Shown: positions 10,960 through 21,615 of the stretch, piece by piece
Layout: each line of letters opens with the position of its first letter
Position numbering within the stretch: the first letter of the stretch is position 1
Origin: Phanerochaete sordida
Lineage: Eukaryota; Basidiomycota; Agaricomycetes; Polyporales; Phanerochaetaceae
Assembly: GCA_019973155.2 (NCBI GenBank)
Contig: BPQB01000005.1
Coordinates: forward strand, 248,001-312,000
DNA length: 64,000 nucleotides
Direction: 5' to 3'
Translations under genes and position numbers: made by a program
Notes under the pieces: generated by a model
Database searches by the model: none
What the model saw: only the letters and a program-made list of their open reading frames with translations
What the model was told of the DNA's origin: nothing

Positions 10960-13726
10960 ATGCCTCCCCGGCGATCCAAAAGAATCAAGACAGTGCACCC
11001 CCAGGCGGAGGCTGGAGTCTCAGGAGCGTCCGCGGCCTCTGCCGCCACAGCGCAGCCAGCGTCGAAGGTCACTGTGGCGAAGAGTTCGAAGCCGCGACGT
11101 AGGCGTGGCAAGCTCGCTGGACTCACTGAATTGCCTATAGACGTCATTATCGAGGTGCGTCGCTGATGTAACTCGGCGCATGTTGCTGCTAGTCTGACGT
11201 GTCGCTTGTAGGTCGTGATGCACCTCAACCCGGGCGACCTGCTCAGCCTCGCACGTACAACAAAGGCGTTCCGAGATCTGCTCATGCGCAAGAGCTCTGC
11301 TTTCCTATGGAAGGCCGCGCGTGAGAACCTCGAGGACTACCCCTCCTGCCCCGAGGACATGAACGAGCCCGGTCTCGCGAGTTTCTTGTACACCAACTAT
11401 TGCTCCGTAAGCGTTCCGCGCGCTGTTTCACTGACTTAACTGACTGATACCACATCAGAGTTGCCTCAAGCCAAACGTGAAGTGGATATACTGGGAGGTT
11501 CGGGCTCGTTACTGCAAGGCCTGTGCGGCGGCTCTGGACGAGCGGTATGTCAATAATGGCGACAAATTCTCACTCGAAGGCTGACTGCCGTACGGTAGGC
11601 TATACAGGAACCTAAGGCTCAGCACCGTTGTGAAAGAGGGTGTTCCCTTCACTGCGACGGAACGCAACCGGGGTCTCCAGGCCTTTCTCCCTACGTTTTT
11701 CCTAGACGAGTACCAAAAGGAGGGAAGCCTGCGTATGTGGACTCGTCTCCATCATCTATATGACTACGCAACTCATACAGAGCTTAGCTTGGATCACCTT
11801 CGAGCCAGACCTCACCAAGCTCCGTAATGCGCTCACTGCAGAGCCTGGTCGATATAAGGAGATCCTTGACGAGCACCAGCAACGAATGAAGCGGATTAGA
11901 GAGGTACAAAAATAATTTTCAACACAGAGACGACAGAAAGCTTACGGACCATGCCCCCTAGTGCCTTTCGGAGATGCGAAAATGGCATGCGCAGAAATTG
12001 GTGGCCCGGGAGTTAGAGCTCAAGGACATCCGCCACGAGCGATATGCAGAGTAAGAAGCGACAGCCTCTGCTCAGCAACGAGTCGACCCTGACCATTCGT
12101 CTGAATAGCATTATCGAACGGCTGCGAAACGATGGCTGGGGTGAAGACGTCGACCGCATCATGGACTTGGAGCATGGGTTGGCCAAGTTCCGGGACCTGC
12201 CCTGCGTGAAGGAGCCACGCCCGCTAACGGACAGAAGTGAGTGGCCAGTCTTCATACCCACTTTGCGAGCTAACGACCCGCAGCCTGGGCGAACGTCTCC
12301 GACACACTGGTGCAATGGCTAGAGGTGTCGCGGGCAGACATGATCGAGGAAGAGCGTCTCCGCGTGAGCCGCGCCCGACTTCAGATATTCGACCGCGTCC
12401 TCGGTTCAGTCTCCCCGTACCGCCCCGGCGAACCGTCGCGCGTAGACGTCGCGTTGGGGATGCCCGAGATCCGCGAGGTCGTCGAACGGCCACCGCGCGA
12501 ACTCGTCACAGAGGAGAGCTTCGCGTTCCTGCACGACGCGTTCCCGGCGTTCCGCGCACGCTGGCGTAAAGAGGCCGACGCGTACCTCGGGCAGCTCGTG
12601 CGCGCCGCGACGGGCAGCCTCCGCGAGGACATTGACCCGATGCAGCTCGCCGTCGCGGCCGCGTTCCGCTGCGCGTCGTGCAAGGATGTCCTTGTGTACC
12701 CCGCCGTGCTCTCGCACAATTGCCGGGCGCTGACGCGGGAGCGGCAGGCGCAGCTGATGAGCGAAGCGGACCCGTATCGCCACGTCGTGCTCGATGTCTT
12801 CATGCTGAAGAGCAGATACAGCACGGAACTCATACATTGGGACCCAAGTGTCTTCAAGTACATCGCGGAGGTGAAAGCAATCAAACGGGTCGTTGCGCTG
12901 GCGAAGCTTGACTACAGGACTGCCACGCGAGCGGACATGGACGAGTCGCCGATGCGATTCGCGTGCTTGGCCTGCTATCCACGGGGCGAATTTGATGTTC
13001 TCGACTGGGCCAAAGTGGTGAGTTACGCTCTCACTGAGTCATTATTAGGCGGCTCACCGTGATCCACCGCAGTATCACGAACACGGACTGTGGGATCGTC
13101 AAATGAGCTACAAGCAGTACAAGCGTTGGGAAAGAGATGGGCGCGAGCCGTATGAGGCCTTCGCTTGTTACACAGTGGCGCTACCGGAGCAGCATGCCGA
13201 GACTGCGCGGACTTTGGAGTGCACCGCGACCGAGCAACGGAGCACAGGCTCGCCATGGTCTTGCGGGCGGTGTCCATATCTCAAGGATAGTGACCGCCCG
13301 GATTGGCATCACAGCTACGATGAAAACCAGCTGAAAGAGCACATTCGACAGAAGTAGTTGTCCCCACGCTGCTACTCTTGTGTCCATGCTGACAGCCCTT
13401 GCAGGCACCATGTCCCCGACCCCGTGCCTGAGCGCGATTATTTCTCCACACGGCCGCCCAAACTCTGTACGACGCGTCCTCAAGTATACCTCGTCTCGGA
13501 GGCGCTCCGCAACAGCGAGAAACCGCCCTTGGCCCGTGAGTTTGAAGCGAAGGCGGCCGCATACGTGAAATGGGTGGAATCCGATGTCATAGGCGATGGT
13601 GGTAAACCAGCTGGCAAGCCTGGCATCGATTCCGGAAAGAGGTCGCGCGACGACGACGAGTCGGACGAGGGAGAGTCAGACGAGGAAGTATCGGACGAGG
13701 GGGATTCGGACCGCGAGTCAAAATAG
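10960..13726 (+). CDS. F-box protein with multiple zinc-binding clusters, paralogue C
   Basis: Ten exons (10960-11154, 11212-11406, 11459-11544, 11599-11732, 11788-11903, 11962-12050, 12109-12236, 12284-13017, 13073-13353, 13405-13726) give 759 aa. The N-terminus is basic (MPPRRSKRIKTV, then KPRRRRGKLAGL), like B. The F-box reads ELPIDVIIEVVMHLNPGDLL. Zinc-type clusters: YCSSC plus YCKAC, FRCASCKDV with VLSHNC, FACLACYPRG, and WSCGRCPYL with KEHIRQKHH. The C-terminus, after residue about 725, is a strongly acidic Asp/Glu/Ser tail that A and B lack. All nine introns have the same positions and phases as in A (0,0,2,1,0,2,1,0,2). It is closest to B in the N-terminal part, so B and C look like the more recent duplicates. 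Presumed SCF adaptor; substrate unknown. Confidence 0.78.
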
Positions 13727-15381
13727 AATGCCAGCCTGACCCCAGAAGTGGCATGGCCTTTAGTATGCCTTCACTAGCAATGGATCGGTCACTCCTTCGT
13801 ATTCTCGTCAGCGTGTTTGAATTCAAGCTTCGAGACAGCCTCCAGATCGAGAAGGCTTCTAGTAGTTTGAATGCGATCGGTTTACAGCGTCCTTCCATGG
13901 AAGGCACGCTGCCAGGGCTCTCGTCGTCTAGAATTTTGTAACGCCTATCTTGGTGGACTACCCATCCGCCCCGTCTTCCCGCTGCAATGCTTGTGGTGGA
14001 AGCCAGTAGCGAGCCATCCAGTAGGAAGCGAGCGATTTCTTGAGGTAGGCGAGTAGGCTGAACGTTAGCTAGTCACGGGAAAGCTTCGAAAGCACATACT
14101 GTCGAAGCTGAACTAGCATCGATCGCGCCCCGCGAAGCCCTTAGCAGCGTCGATCGTCAGCCTTGAATTCGCGTTAAACAGCCGGATAACGTGACCGCGC
14201 CGCCAGCCTCCTCGCCCAGCCCATAAATAGAGAGGCCCCACTGGACCAGGCCCTTCACCCTTCTCTTTCCCGCCCTCGGCCATCTTCGTCGTGCTAATGC
14301 GCCGTCTCCGCCACGGTCACTTGATGGACAGCTTCGAAAGAGGCGACGAGCCGTGATGTGCAGCCATCGCACTCTTGCACGGTGCCGCAGGACGTGTAGC
14401 GACACGTCGGTCGTTGGTCGTCGGTGCCAGGGAAGAGGTGCGTCTTCCTGGGGAAGTGCGGGCAGCGACATGGTACTCGTTGTGGCGAAAAGATTTGTGT
14501 CTGTCCCAGGGACACAGAGCCTGGCGTCCCGCGAGGCCGACGGTGGAACCGGCGCGCGCCCTTCAAGATGCGTCTTCAGAAATCCCCTTGTCAAGCGTGG
14601 AGCAAGACAACCTGGAGCACGCAATCTGCGAATTCAGATGGTCATAACATGAACCCTCCAAAAAGGCGGTCAAGCGGAATGAAAGGTAAAACGACACTCA
14701 CTGAAAGCACATGGTGGCAAAACGTTAGATGTGAAGCCAATACTCGTCTTGAAGAAGTCTGGCATCAGCTCTCGCTCCAAGCAGTAGCGAAGCCCGGCGT
14801 TCAGAATCCGCTCACTACGAACTTGTGTTGTCAGGACACAAAATGTGGCCGGCATCGTTACGTGAGGCTGACCGGAGGACTATCGCGACCAACGCTCAGG
14901 CTGTTAGAGCATGAACCCTATCTTCTGCCACTGGCCCTTGCTCCCTGGAATGGCGTGCACGAATTTTGGTACAAGGTCAGCCAACAAATGATGAATGCTC
15001 CCGGTAGCACCATGCCGAGCGCGATATTCGCGGAGTAGCATGGCGCGAGGCTCAGCAAGCCATCCGGGTCCTTGCGCTGCCCGTCGGCTCTGGCATGATT
15101 CCACACCTACAGTTTGGAGACGATGAGCGGAAGGAGCGACGTGCATGGAAGTTACGATGTGAGACTTGGCTCTGATCTGCTCGCCGTCGGCACACAACCT
15201 GGATACAGCCCAGTTACCTCGCTACTGAAGCCACGCCCAGCCTTCACACATCTCAAGAGCCCTCGTCCTTGGCGCCGCCTTCAGGCCAGCACGAGCACGC
15301 ATAGCACATGCGACGAAAGCGCAGCCCCGCGTTCTTGAATTATAGTGGTACATGCTTCCGGGGTATATATGACAATGACGC
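13727..15381. other. long intergenic region with an orphan TATA-like site
   Basis: About 1.65 kb. A TATA-like element (ataaatag) sits at about 14223-14230 on the plus strand, but no convincing coding frame follows. The open frames at 14353-14652 (plus), 14294-14566 (minus) and 14424-15038 (plus) overlap and show no family pattern. The right end is the 3' flank of ATX1. Confidence 0.45.
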
Positions 15382-15830
15382 TCAAGCGAGGGTCTCTCCA
15401 GAGCGAACCTGCAGGGTCAAGCCGATGTCAGCACCTGCACAACCGCGACAGGCAGCGCCACACACCTCCTTGCCCGTCTTCTTGATCTTCTCAAGCAGCT
15501 CATCGTAGCCGATGGTGCCCTTGACGAGGACCTCCTGCTTCTCGAGCGAGACATCGTACGAGCTGACGCCTGTGCACAACCGGCTGCGGTGAGCAGGTGC
15601 CCGCATGAGCAGCTACGGCGGGGAACATACCCTCGGTCTTCTTGAGCACGCGCTCGATGGCGCCGCTGCAGCCACCGCAGGTCATCTGCGCGCATGCCGT
15701 GAGTGAGCCCCGGCTGCGCACTGCGCAGACGTACCTTGACGTCGAACTTGTAGGAGTGGTCAGCCTGCACAAACACAGTCGTCAGCATGTGTACCAAGCA
15801 CGGCACCAAGCCTAGCGGCGCACGCACCAT
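15382..15830 (-). CDS. ATX1: copper chaperone ATX1 (heavy-metal-associated domain)
   Basis: Five coding exons on the minus strand (15830-15828, 15764-15735, 15685-15631, 15569-15466, 15408-15382) give 72 aa, the normal length for ATX1. The protein is a single HMA domain: the copper-binding loop is MTCGGCSGA with both cysteines of MxCxxC, followed by SYDVSLEKQEVLVKGT and the lysine-rich C-terminal helix KIKKTGKEV. ATX1 carries Cu(I) in the cytosol to the secretory-pathway copper ATPase CCC2. The first coding exon is the ATG alone, with an intron directly after it. The last intron (15409-15465) is placed so that the end reads GKEVRSGE, the usual family ending; an unspliced reading would add a cysteine-containing tail and is less likely. 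A TATA-like box lies about 180 bases upstream. Confidence 0.92.
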
Positions 15831-16272
15831 GTCGGGAGTAGCTCAAGCAGTGGTAGAGAGATCTGCAGACGTGCACAGTCAGCTCCCCGCCCAGGCGCAG
15901 CGCACGACGACGCGCACGCACCGAATAGATAGAGATAGATAGTCCGTGTTCAGTACGGAGTGTAAGGGTAAGATGGCAAGCAGTGCCGTCGCCGGAGTGG
16001 GAGAGCGTATTTATGCGATCGATGGTCGTCCCGCGCCCCGCGGCCGACCATCACTAAGCCACGCAGGAGGCGCCCGTCGCAAGGCTGTCGCCACCAGTCG
16101 CCACCCGAACCTACACCGCGCTACACACAGCGCCTGCCGTAAAAACGGCGCACACGGCAGAACATCGTCGCAACTGCGCGGCACGATTAATGGTGTTGCT
16201 GAGCGTAACAGGGTAACTATGTGTAACATGCAGGCATCTCCAGAGAGCCGACGTGGGTGTGCCTGGGAGGCA
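15831..16272. other. ATX1 upstream region and permease 3' flank
   Basis: About 440 bases without coding potential that I trust. It contains the ATX1 5' UTR and promoter and the 3' end of the permease gene. Confidence 0.5.
16008..16015 (-). promoter_or_regulatory. TATA-like box of ATX1
   Basis: The minus strand reads CATAAATA about 180 bases upstream of the ATX1 start codon. Position fits a core promoter with a 5' UTR of roughly 150 bases. Confidence 0.4.
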
Positions 16273-18840
16273 TCATCGTCGAGGACGCGTCTCGGACATC
16301 TCCAGGTGCTCGTCTCCCTCCGTCGCGACGGCCTGCCACCCCGTACCGGGCGATGGCCTCCCCCGTATCCGTGCAATACAGTCCTGGATCCATGCTGCGG
16401 CACACGACTCAGTCTTCGGATAAAGGCCAGGTGCGATGAAGCTGAACTCACCGAGCGCGAGAGGGGAATCGCCGCTGCCGGAGCTGCGCCGCTGCGTCAA
16501 ATAGTAGATAGGTATGCCGACGAGCACGAAGCCTGTCAAGACACGTCAGGGGGGTGTTCCGAGAGATACGAGACACACACGGACCGAGGACAGCCATGGC
16601 TTCTAGCGGCGCAGCAATTATAGGCATACACAGTAGGAACAGACAGACCTAGATCCGTGTGGATGTGAGCACATCTCCTAACAGGGCGTGGAGATAACGT
16701 ACAGCGCAGAACGTCAAAGGTGTCGCTATCCACGTCTTGTACGGCCTGATTGACAAGATAGGTCAGCGATAGGGTTTCAGGCAAGTAAACCCTGGAACTC
16801 ACCGCTCCAGTAAGGGCTCCTTGATCCGTAGGATAACCAGCCCCAGTACCTAGCACGACGTCTGTGAGAACAACAAGGCAATCAAGCGAAGATCCTGCCA
16901 CGTACGGTAAGAAAATAGAATGCCCAGGAAGCTGCCCCGAGGGAAACAAACGCGGTGAGCACCGCGCAGCATACAGAAACGGAGCAAACGCACCCACGAC
17001 CGCAAAGTTGATAAGCGATCTAAAGCCCCCGCCGACGACAATGAACATGATCGTGAGCGCGGCCTGCAGGCACATCGCGTTCAGCGGCGTTCGCAGAGTC
17101 GTGTTATGGCGACCGAACAGCGCGGGAAGGTAGCCCTCCTTTCCGGCGACGTAGATCAACCGCGCCGACGTGAAGAAGGAGCCTGGGGCTTGGCGTCAGA
17201 CACGGCGACTTGCAGCATAGGAACGGCGTACCGTTCAGCGCGCCGAAGCACGAGAAAGCGACCATGACGGCGAATACTATCCCGCCGACACGGCCGAAGA
17301 CAGCGTGTCCGAAATCGAGTGCAACGGTGTTGCTCAATCCCACGGTCATCTGCACGTAACTGGTTCAATTCAACGCTGCAGCTTCTTAGAGTGCGATGCG
17401 ATACCTTGTCTAGTACCACAAAGTATGCTACATTCGCTAGAAGGAACAATACCTGGAGTTATGTCAGGGAAAGAAACAGCCATAAAGAGGATGCTGTGCA
17501 CATACAGTGACGATACCCATACTGGTATGTATCGCGCGAGGAATGTTCTTCGTCGCGTTCTTCATCTCTCCGCCGACATAGTTGGCCTGATCCCAGCCGT
17601 CGACGGCCCAGAGCCCTGAGTAAAGGGCAAGTGCATATTCCGATGGGCTCTTGCTCGATCCAGCGAACAGGTCCATCGTAAAGGATGTAGAGGCATGCCC
17701 CCTTACGAGCTGAATTATACCAACTACCGTGATGGCTAGCTATTCAATCGTAGTGAGCGACACATGGCTCAGTCCAGCCAAGGACAACCTACCAGTGCCG
17801 CGATCTGGGGCCGAGGTGGGTCAATTGCAAGGTAAGTCAGGATCAGAAGGTACGTAACAGGCACGCACCTTGACAGTCGTGAAGACCACGGCAGCTTTTG
17901 TGCCAAGCGTTGGCGTAGCCACGCAGATTATGCTGACAATGAGGACAGCAGCAACGGCTGTGAGCCGGACTGCCCATTGTGGTAGAGCATCGGGCGAGAT
18001 ATTCGAGCCCGTGCTGTGATACCATAGCCGGTTCAGGTACTCGGCGAAGATGAGGCTTATGACTGCGTTTCCACCTTGTGCAGTGTAAGAATGTCTTTAG
18101 ATGGAAAGTATCTCAAAGCTCCCAAACGCACCAGGTTTCAACGCAGATATCGCTGTCCAAGCGAAGAGATATGAGACGAGCGGGCCATATGCATACTGCA
18201 GATATGCCTGTGCGCCGCCATTTACAGGTATTGAGGAGCCGAGCTCGGCGAAGCTACTAGCTCCTGTCCATGCTAGCAATCCTGACGCGAGCCACACCAG
18301 CAAGCTGGCTCCTACGCTATGCGTATTCGCGACGACCACTCCTGGGGACGAGCTGAGTTGCGTAAGTACGAGAGCAATTTGCAGCGGGCCACACGTACAA
18401 TATTCCTGAGCCTATCTGATGCGCATATTGTCAAGCATATAATCAAGCCGGCTGAAGTGCACGATCATACCTGCAGGCCCACACATAGCGCGATTCCTAC
18501 CCCGCAAGGTGAGTAATGGTCTCGTTCGCGACACCAAAGCGCGACCGTGCGTACCATTCACAAGCCCAATATGTTTCTCTTTCGCCTCTATGCGTACATT
18601 CTCGGGTTCACTAAGACTTGCGGTCAACGGTAGCAGGTCGTTCTGGAAGTCGAAGCCGGATACAGAGTATGAGCGTGCGCGGTGCGACCGCGGCGATTCT
18701 GCGAGGAGCGGACCCTCCGAGAGCTCTAGTGCGCGGAGCGAGTCCTGCGAGTCCTGCGAGGCGCGTTCATAGGCGTCGTAGTCGTGGACTTCTGGGCGTC
18801 GTGGCGATCGTAGAGCATCGTAGAGTGGTGAACTGCTCAT
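16273..18840 (-). CDS. MUP1/LAT-type amino-acid permease (APC superfamily)
   Basis: Sixteen exons on the minus strand (18840-18555, 18496-18471, 18415-18399, 18352-18132, 18074-17869, 17804-17793, 17739-17506, 17452-17405, 17349-17232, 17182-16994, 16931-16906, 16849-16803, 16745-16703, 16648-16585, 16532-16452, 16394-16273) give 579 aa. After a cytosolic N-terminus of about 90 residues comes helix 1 with the substrate-site motif QIGSGIFSSPG, then SSFAELGSSIP, YLFAWTAISALKPG, LYSGLWAVDGWDQANYVG, FSCFGALNGSFF and RTPLNAMCLQA. These match the fungal high-affinity methionine permease and LAT families, with about 12 helices at the plasma membrane. Substrate is inferred, most likely methionine or another neutral amino acid. 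Exon 3 is 17 bases and exon 6 only 12. The start was chosen at MSSSPLYD because no splice joins the upstream open frame to a homologous region. Confidence 0.88.
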
Positions 18841-19171
18841 CGAGCGGTGTGGGAACAAGAAGATGGAGGAAAGGCGGCTAGCGATGCAGTATATAGAGAA
18901 GAGCCGAGTCCAGGGGAAGAGCGAGACGTGTGGAAGAGTTGGACTACACGTCGGGCAGGGGACAATGTAGGGTTGGGAGTCGGCTGAGACTCCAGACTGG
19001 CAACATGCCAAGCGGATCCCCGCCGCTCGCGTGGCACGACGTCGCGTCGCCAAGATAAGATTAGATCAAACTTGCGAGCCTCCACAAAGCCTGCGGTCAG
19101 AGAATAGCGGGATTTTCGAGACAGAACACTCAGAAGCGAGAACTGAAGCCATACGGAGGAGCAAAACAACA
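18841..19171. other. permease promoter and MTR3 3' flank
   Basis: About 330 bases. A TATA-like element lies close to the permease start; no further gene. Confidence 0.5.
18890..18896 (-). promoter_or_regulatory. TATA-like box of the permease gene
   Basis: The minus strand reads CTATATAC about 50 bases upstream of the permease ATG, which would give a very short 5' UTR. Confidence 0.35.
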
Positions 19172-20210
19172 TCAGCTGCTTGGTGTACTGTCTAGAAGAG
19201 CTTGTGCAACTACGAGGTGGATGTCCGTACACCGTTCCTGGCAGGCATCCATACACTGCGCCGCCCCTTGTCAGCTCGTTTGCGCGAACAAGAGTCAAAC
19301 GTGAACATACCTGGAAGACTTCCTGGGCTGTCAGTTTACCTGTCTGCCAGATGCTCGTGACAGAGCCCAGGGCAGGCATGCCAGCGTAAACCAGAGTGCC
19401 TGTCGCCTGTTTCGCTTCGTCTTCTGTCGGGTCCAACCAAATTTCCTTTCCAATGACGCACTAGTTTCAGGTGTAAGCAAAAGCATGCTGGAGACGCGGG
19501 GGACGACGCACGGCAGAACACGATACGACCAGCCCAAGCATCTCTATCCCAGCATCAGCAAGGGCGGCACTGGCGGCGATTGATCCCGACGCGACGCATC
19601 CCTCGATACCATCGTTCTCGATGATGATAATGAAGATGTCGACTGTGGACTTCGGTAGGAGCCCTAGTCTGACGGAGGACAGCAGCGCTTGGTGTATTTG
19701 CACGGCTATCGACCTATCCTCGGCGTCCTACGCGTTATTGCAATGAGAGGCGGTCGTAGGGATAGAGAGCGTAACACGTACTCGCATAGGTGCTCTCCTA
19801 CGTTGACATGAGAACGGTGTGAACTTGACTTCGACGTTCAGTCGGCCCTTTTCGCTGTAAGTCGTGCTCCGCGACTGTCTTGCGCCGTACCTGAAGTAGA
19901 GAATTAAGGACACCGGGGGAAAGTAGGGTGTATATGCACGCACACTGCGCAGGCAATCTTCGTCTTTTCCGTCTCGATATATGCCGAGCCATTGGCTTGA
20001 TTGATCAAACCAGGCTTCAAGACTGCTCGGCCGTTAGCTGGGTTCCGCTCGAGCAAGAAAGCACGCACAAATGGGCCTGATGTCCTGCGCCGCCCGACCA
20101 TGGCGCGATGCCCCCGGCTTCACAAACGTCTCCTCGTCGTCTGCAAAGACCGGCGGGAAACTCTCCTCGGGGCCGTTGATCCTCCTGCGGTCGAAGTTAC
20201 TCTGAGCCAT
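19172..20210 (-). CDS. MTR3: exosome core subunit MTR3 (RNase PH fold)
   Basis: Six exons on the minus strand (20210-20069, 20022-19944, 19890-19782, 19727-19512, 19460-19311, 19255-19172) give 259 aa. The N-terminus MAQSNFDRRRINGPEES and the run INQANGSAYIETEKTKI, YSEKGRLNVEVKFTPFS, CVASGSIAASAALADAGIEM and IGKEIWLDPTEDEA follow the RNase PH fold of the Mtr3/Rrp41 branch. The end (CMDACQERCTDIH, VVAQALL) is typical of MTR3. MTR3 is one of six catalytically inert ring subunits of the nuclear and cytoplasmic RNA exosome, which does 3'-5' processing and decay of RNA. It is transcribed divergently from NSRP1 with 59 bases between the two start codons. Confidence 0.88.
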
Positions 20211-20269
20211 GTTCTCGCCACCCAAAAAGGAAAGCACTTGGGACAGTGCGCCTCGGCGTCTCCGCAACC
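20211..20269. promoter_or_regulatory. very short shared promoter region, MTR3 / NSRP1
   Basis: Only 59 bases separate the start codons of two divergent genes. The real transcription start sites probably lie inside or beyond the opposite gene's 5' region, so the two genes are likely co-regulated or have overlapping 5' UTRs. Confidence 0.5.
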
Positions 20270-21516
20270 ATGAAGGTCTCCTTCTCGCTCGCCAGCTCCA
20301 AGGCAAAAGCAAAGCCCGTCGGCGACGCGCCCCCACTCAAGCGTCCCATTGCGTTCGCCTCGCTCGAGGATGACGAGCCCGTCGACGCCGCGCCCACCGC
20401 GGGCGGATCGAGCAAGGCACCCGTGCACAAGCAGCTAATTGCGCAGAACTTGGAGATGTCCAAGGCGACGAAGCGCAAGCTCGAGGAAGAGAAGAAGGTG
20501 GACGCGACGGTGTTCGAGTATGATGAAGTCTGGGATAAGATGCAGGAGGCCAAGCTCCGCCAGAAGGAGGCTAAGGAGGTGGAGTCGAAGGAACGGAAGG
20601 TGCGCATACTACGTCCTGAGCACTCGCTAGCGATGCTGACATCGCCCTTAGCCCAAGTATATTGAAGGTCTTCTGACCTCCGCTGCCACTCGCAGACTTG
20701 ACCACCTGCGTGCGGAGGAGAAGATGATTCAGCGCGAACGTGAGCTGGAGGGCGACGAGTTCAAGGACAAGGAGGCGTTCGTCACACAAGCGTACAAAGA
20801 TCAGATGGCCGAACTTCGGCAAGCCGAGGAAGAGGAGAAGAAACGGGCAGGTACGCAAATTAAGCTCATGCTAGAGCCTATACTGATCCACCCTCGTAGA
20901 GGAAGAGAAGAAGAAGGGTAAGGGCATAGGTACTGGCATGGCGCACTTCTACAAGAAGCTACTCGAGGAGTCCGAGTCGAAGCACGAAGAGACGGTAGCG
21001 GCCACCCAGAAACCGGTCATAGGCCCGTCAGCACCTCCACCAAACCTCACGATCACCAAGCCGCCGGATTTCGTGCCCAAGAGCGACGCGGAGCTCGCGC
21101 AGCTTGCGAAGGACCAGGGCAAGGATGTCGAGCTCAACGACGACAACCAGATCGTCGACAAACGCGAGCTGCTGTCCGCCGGGCTCAACCTCTCGGCTCC
21201 GAACACCCGCAAGCTAGGTTTGCAGAACAAGAAGAAGGCAGACGGGGAAGGCCCGGTACAGGTCCATACCGCTGTCGGAACCGCAGCGAGCCGCAAAGAG
21301 ATCAACGAGCGCAGAGCGAGGGAGGTGCAGAGGCAACTGGAGCAGGAGCGGGAGCGCATTCTCCAGGAGAAGCAGCGAGAGGAACAGGAGAACCTCAGCC
21401 GCATCGTGGCGAAGCGGAACAACGACGAGACCATTCAGAGTGCCCGAGAGCGGTATCTGGCCCGAAAGCGGCAGAAGTTGGAGGAGGGGGAGCGTGCGAA
21501 GGACTCTGACGAGTAA
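20270..21516 (+). CDS. NSRP1: nuclear speckle splicing regulator NSRP1-like (CCDC55/DUF2040)
   Basis: Three exons (20270-20599, 20652-20850, 20900-21516) give 381 aa. The start is the ATG giving MKVSFSLASSKAK. The N-terminal domain carries the family core (DATVFEYDEVWDKMQ, PKYIEGLL, DHLRAEEKMIQRERELE, KEAFVTQAYKDQMAELR, then GMAHFYKKLLEE), followed by a long highly charged region with coiled-coil character (EQERERILQEKQREEQ). In animals NSRP1 is a nuclear-speckle protein that influences splice-site choice; the role here is inferred. An AATAAA signal is at 21579-21584. The human protein is longer, with an RS-rich tail that this one lacks. Confidence 0.85.
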
Positions 21517-21615
21517 TGACTGCCTCGCATGTTCGTTCACCGCTTTCGTTTGTAATAATCTCGTATTGCTTGTACTGTAATAAATTATTGTAGGATATTA
21601 GGTATGGATTCTAAC

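Noticed and set aside
18837..19436. 199-codon minus-strand frame overlapping the MTR3 3' end
   Set aside because: Its first part is the real MTR3 exon; the rest is intron and downstream sequence read through.
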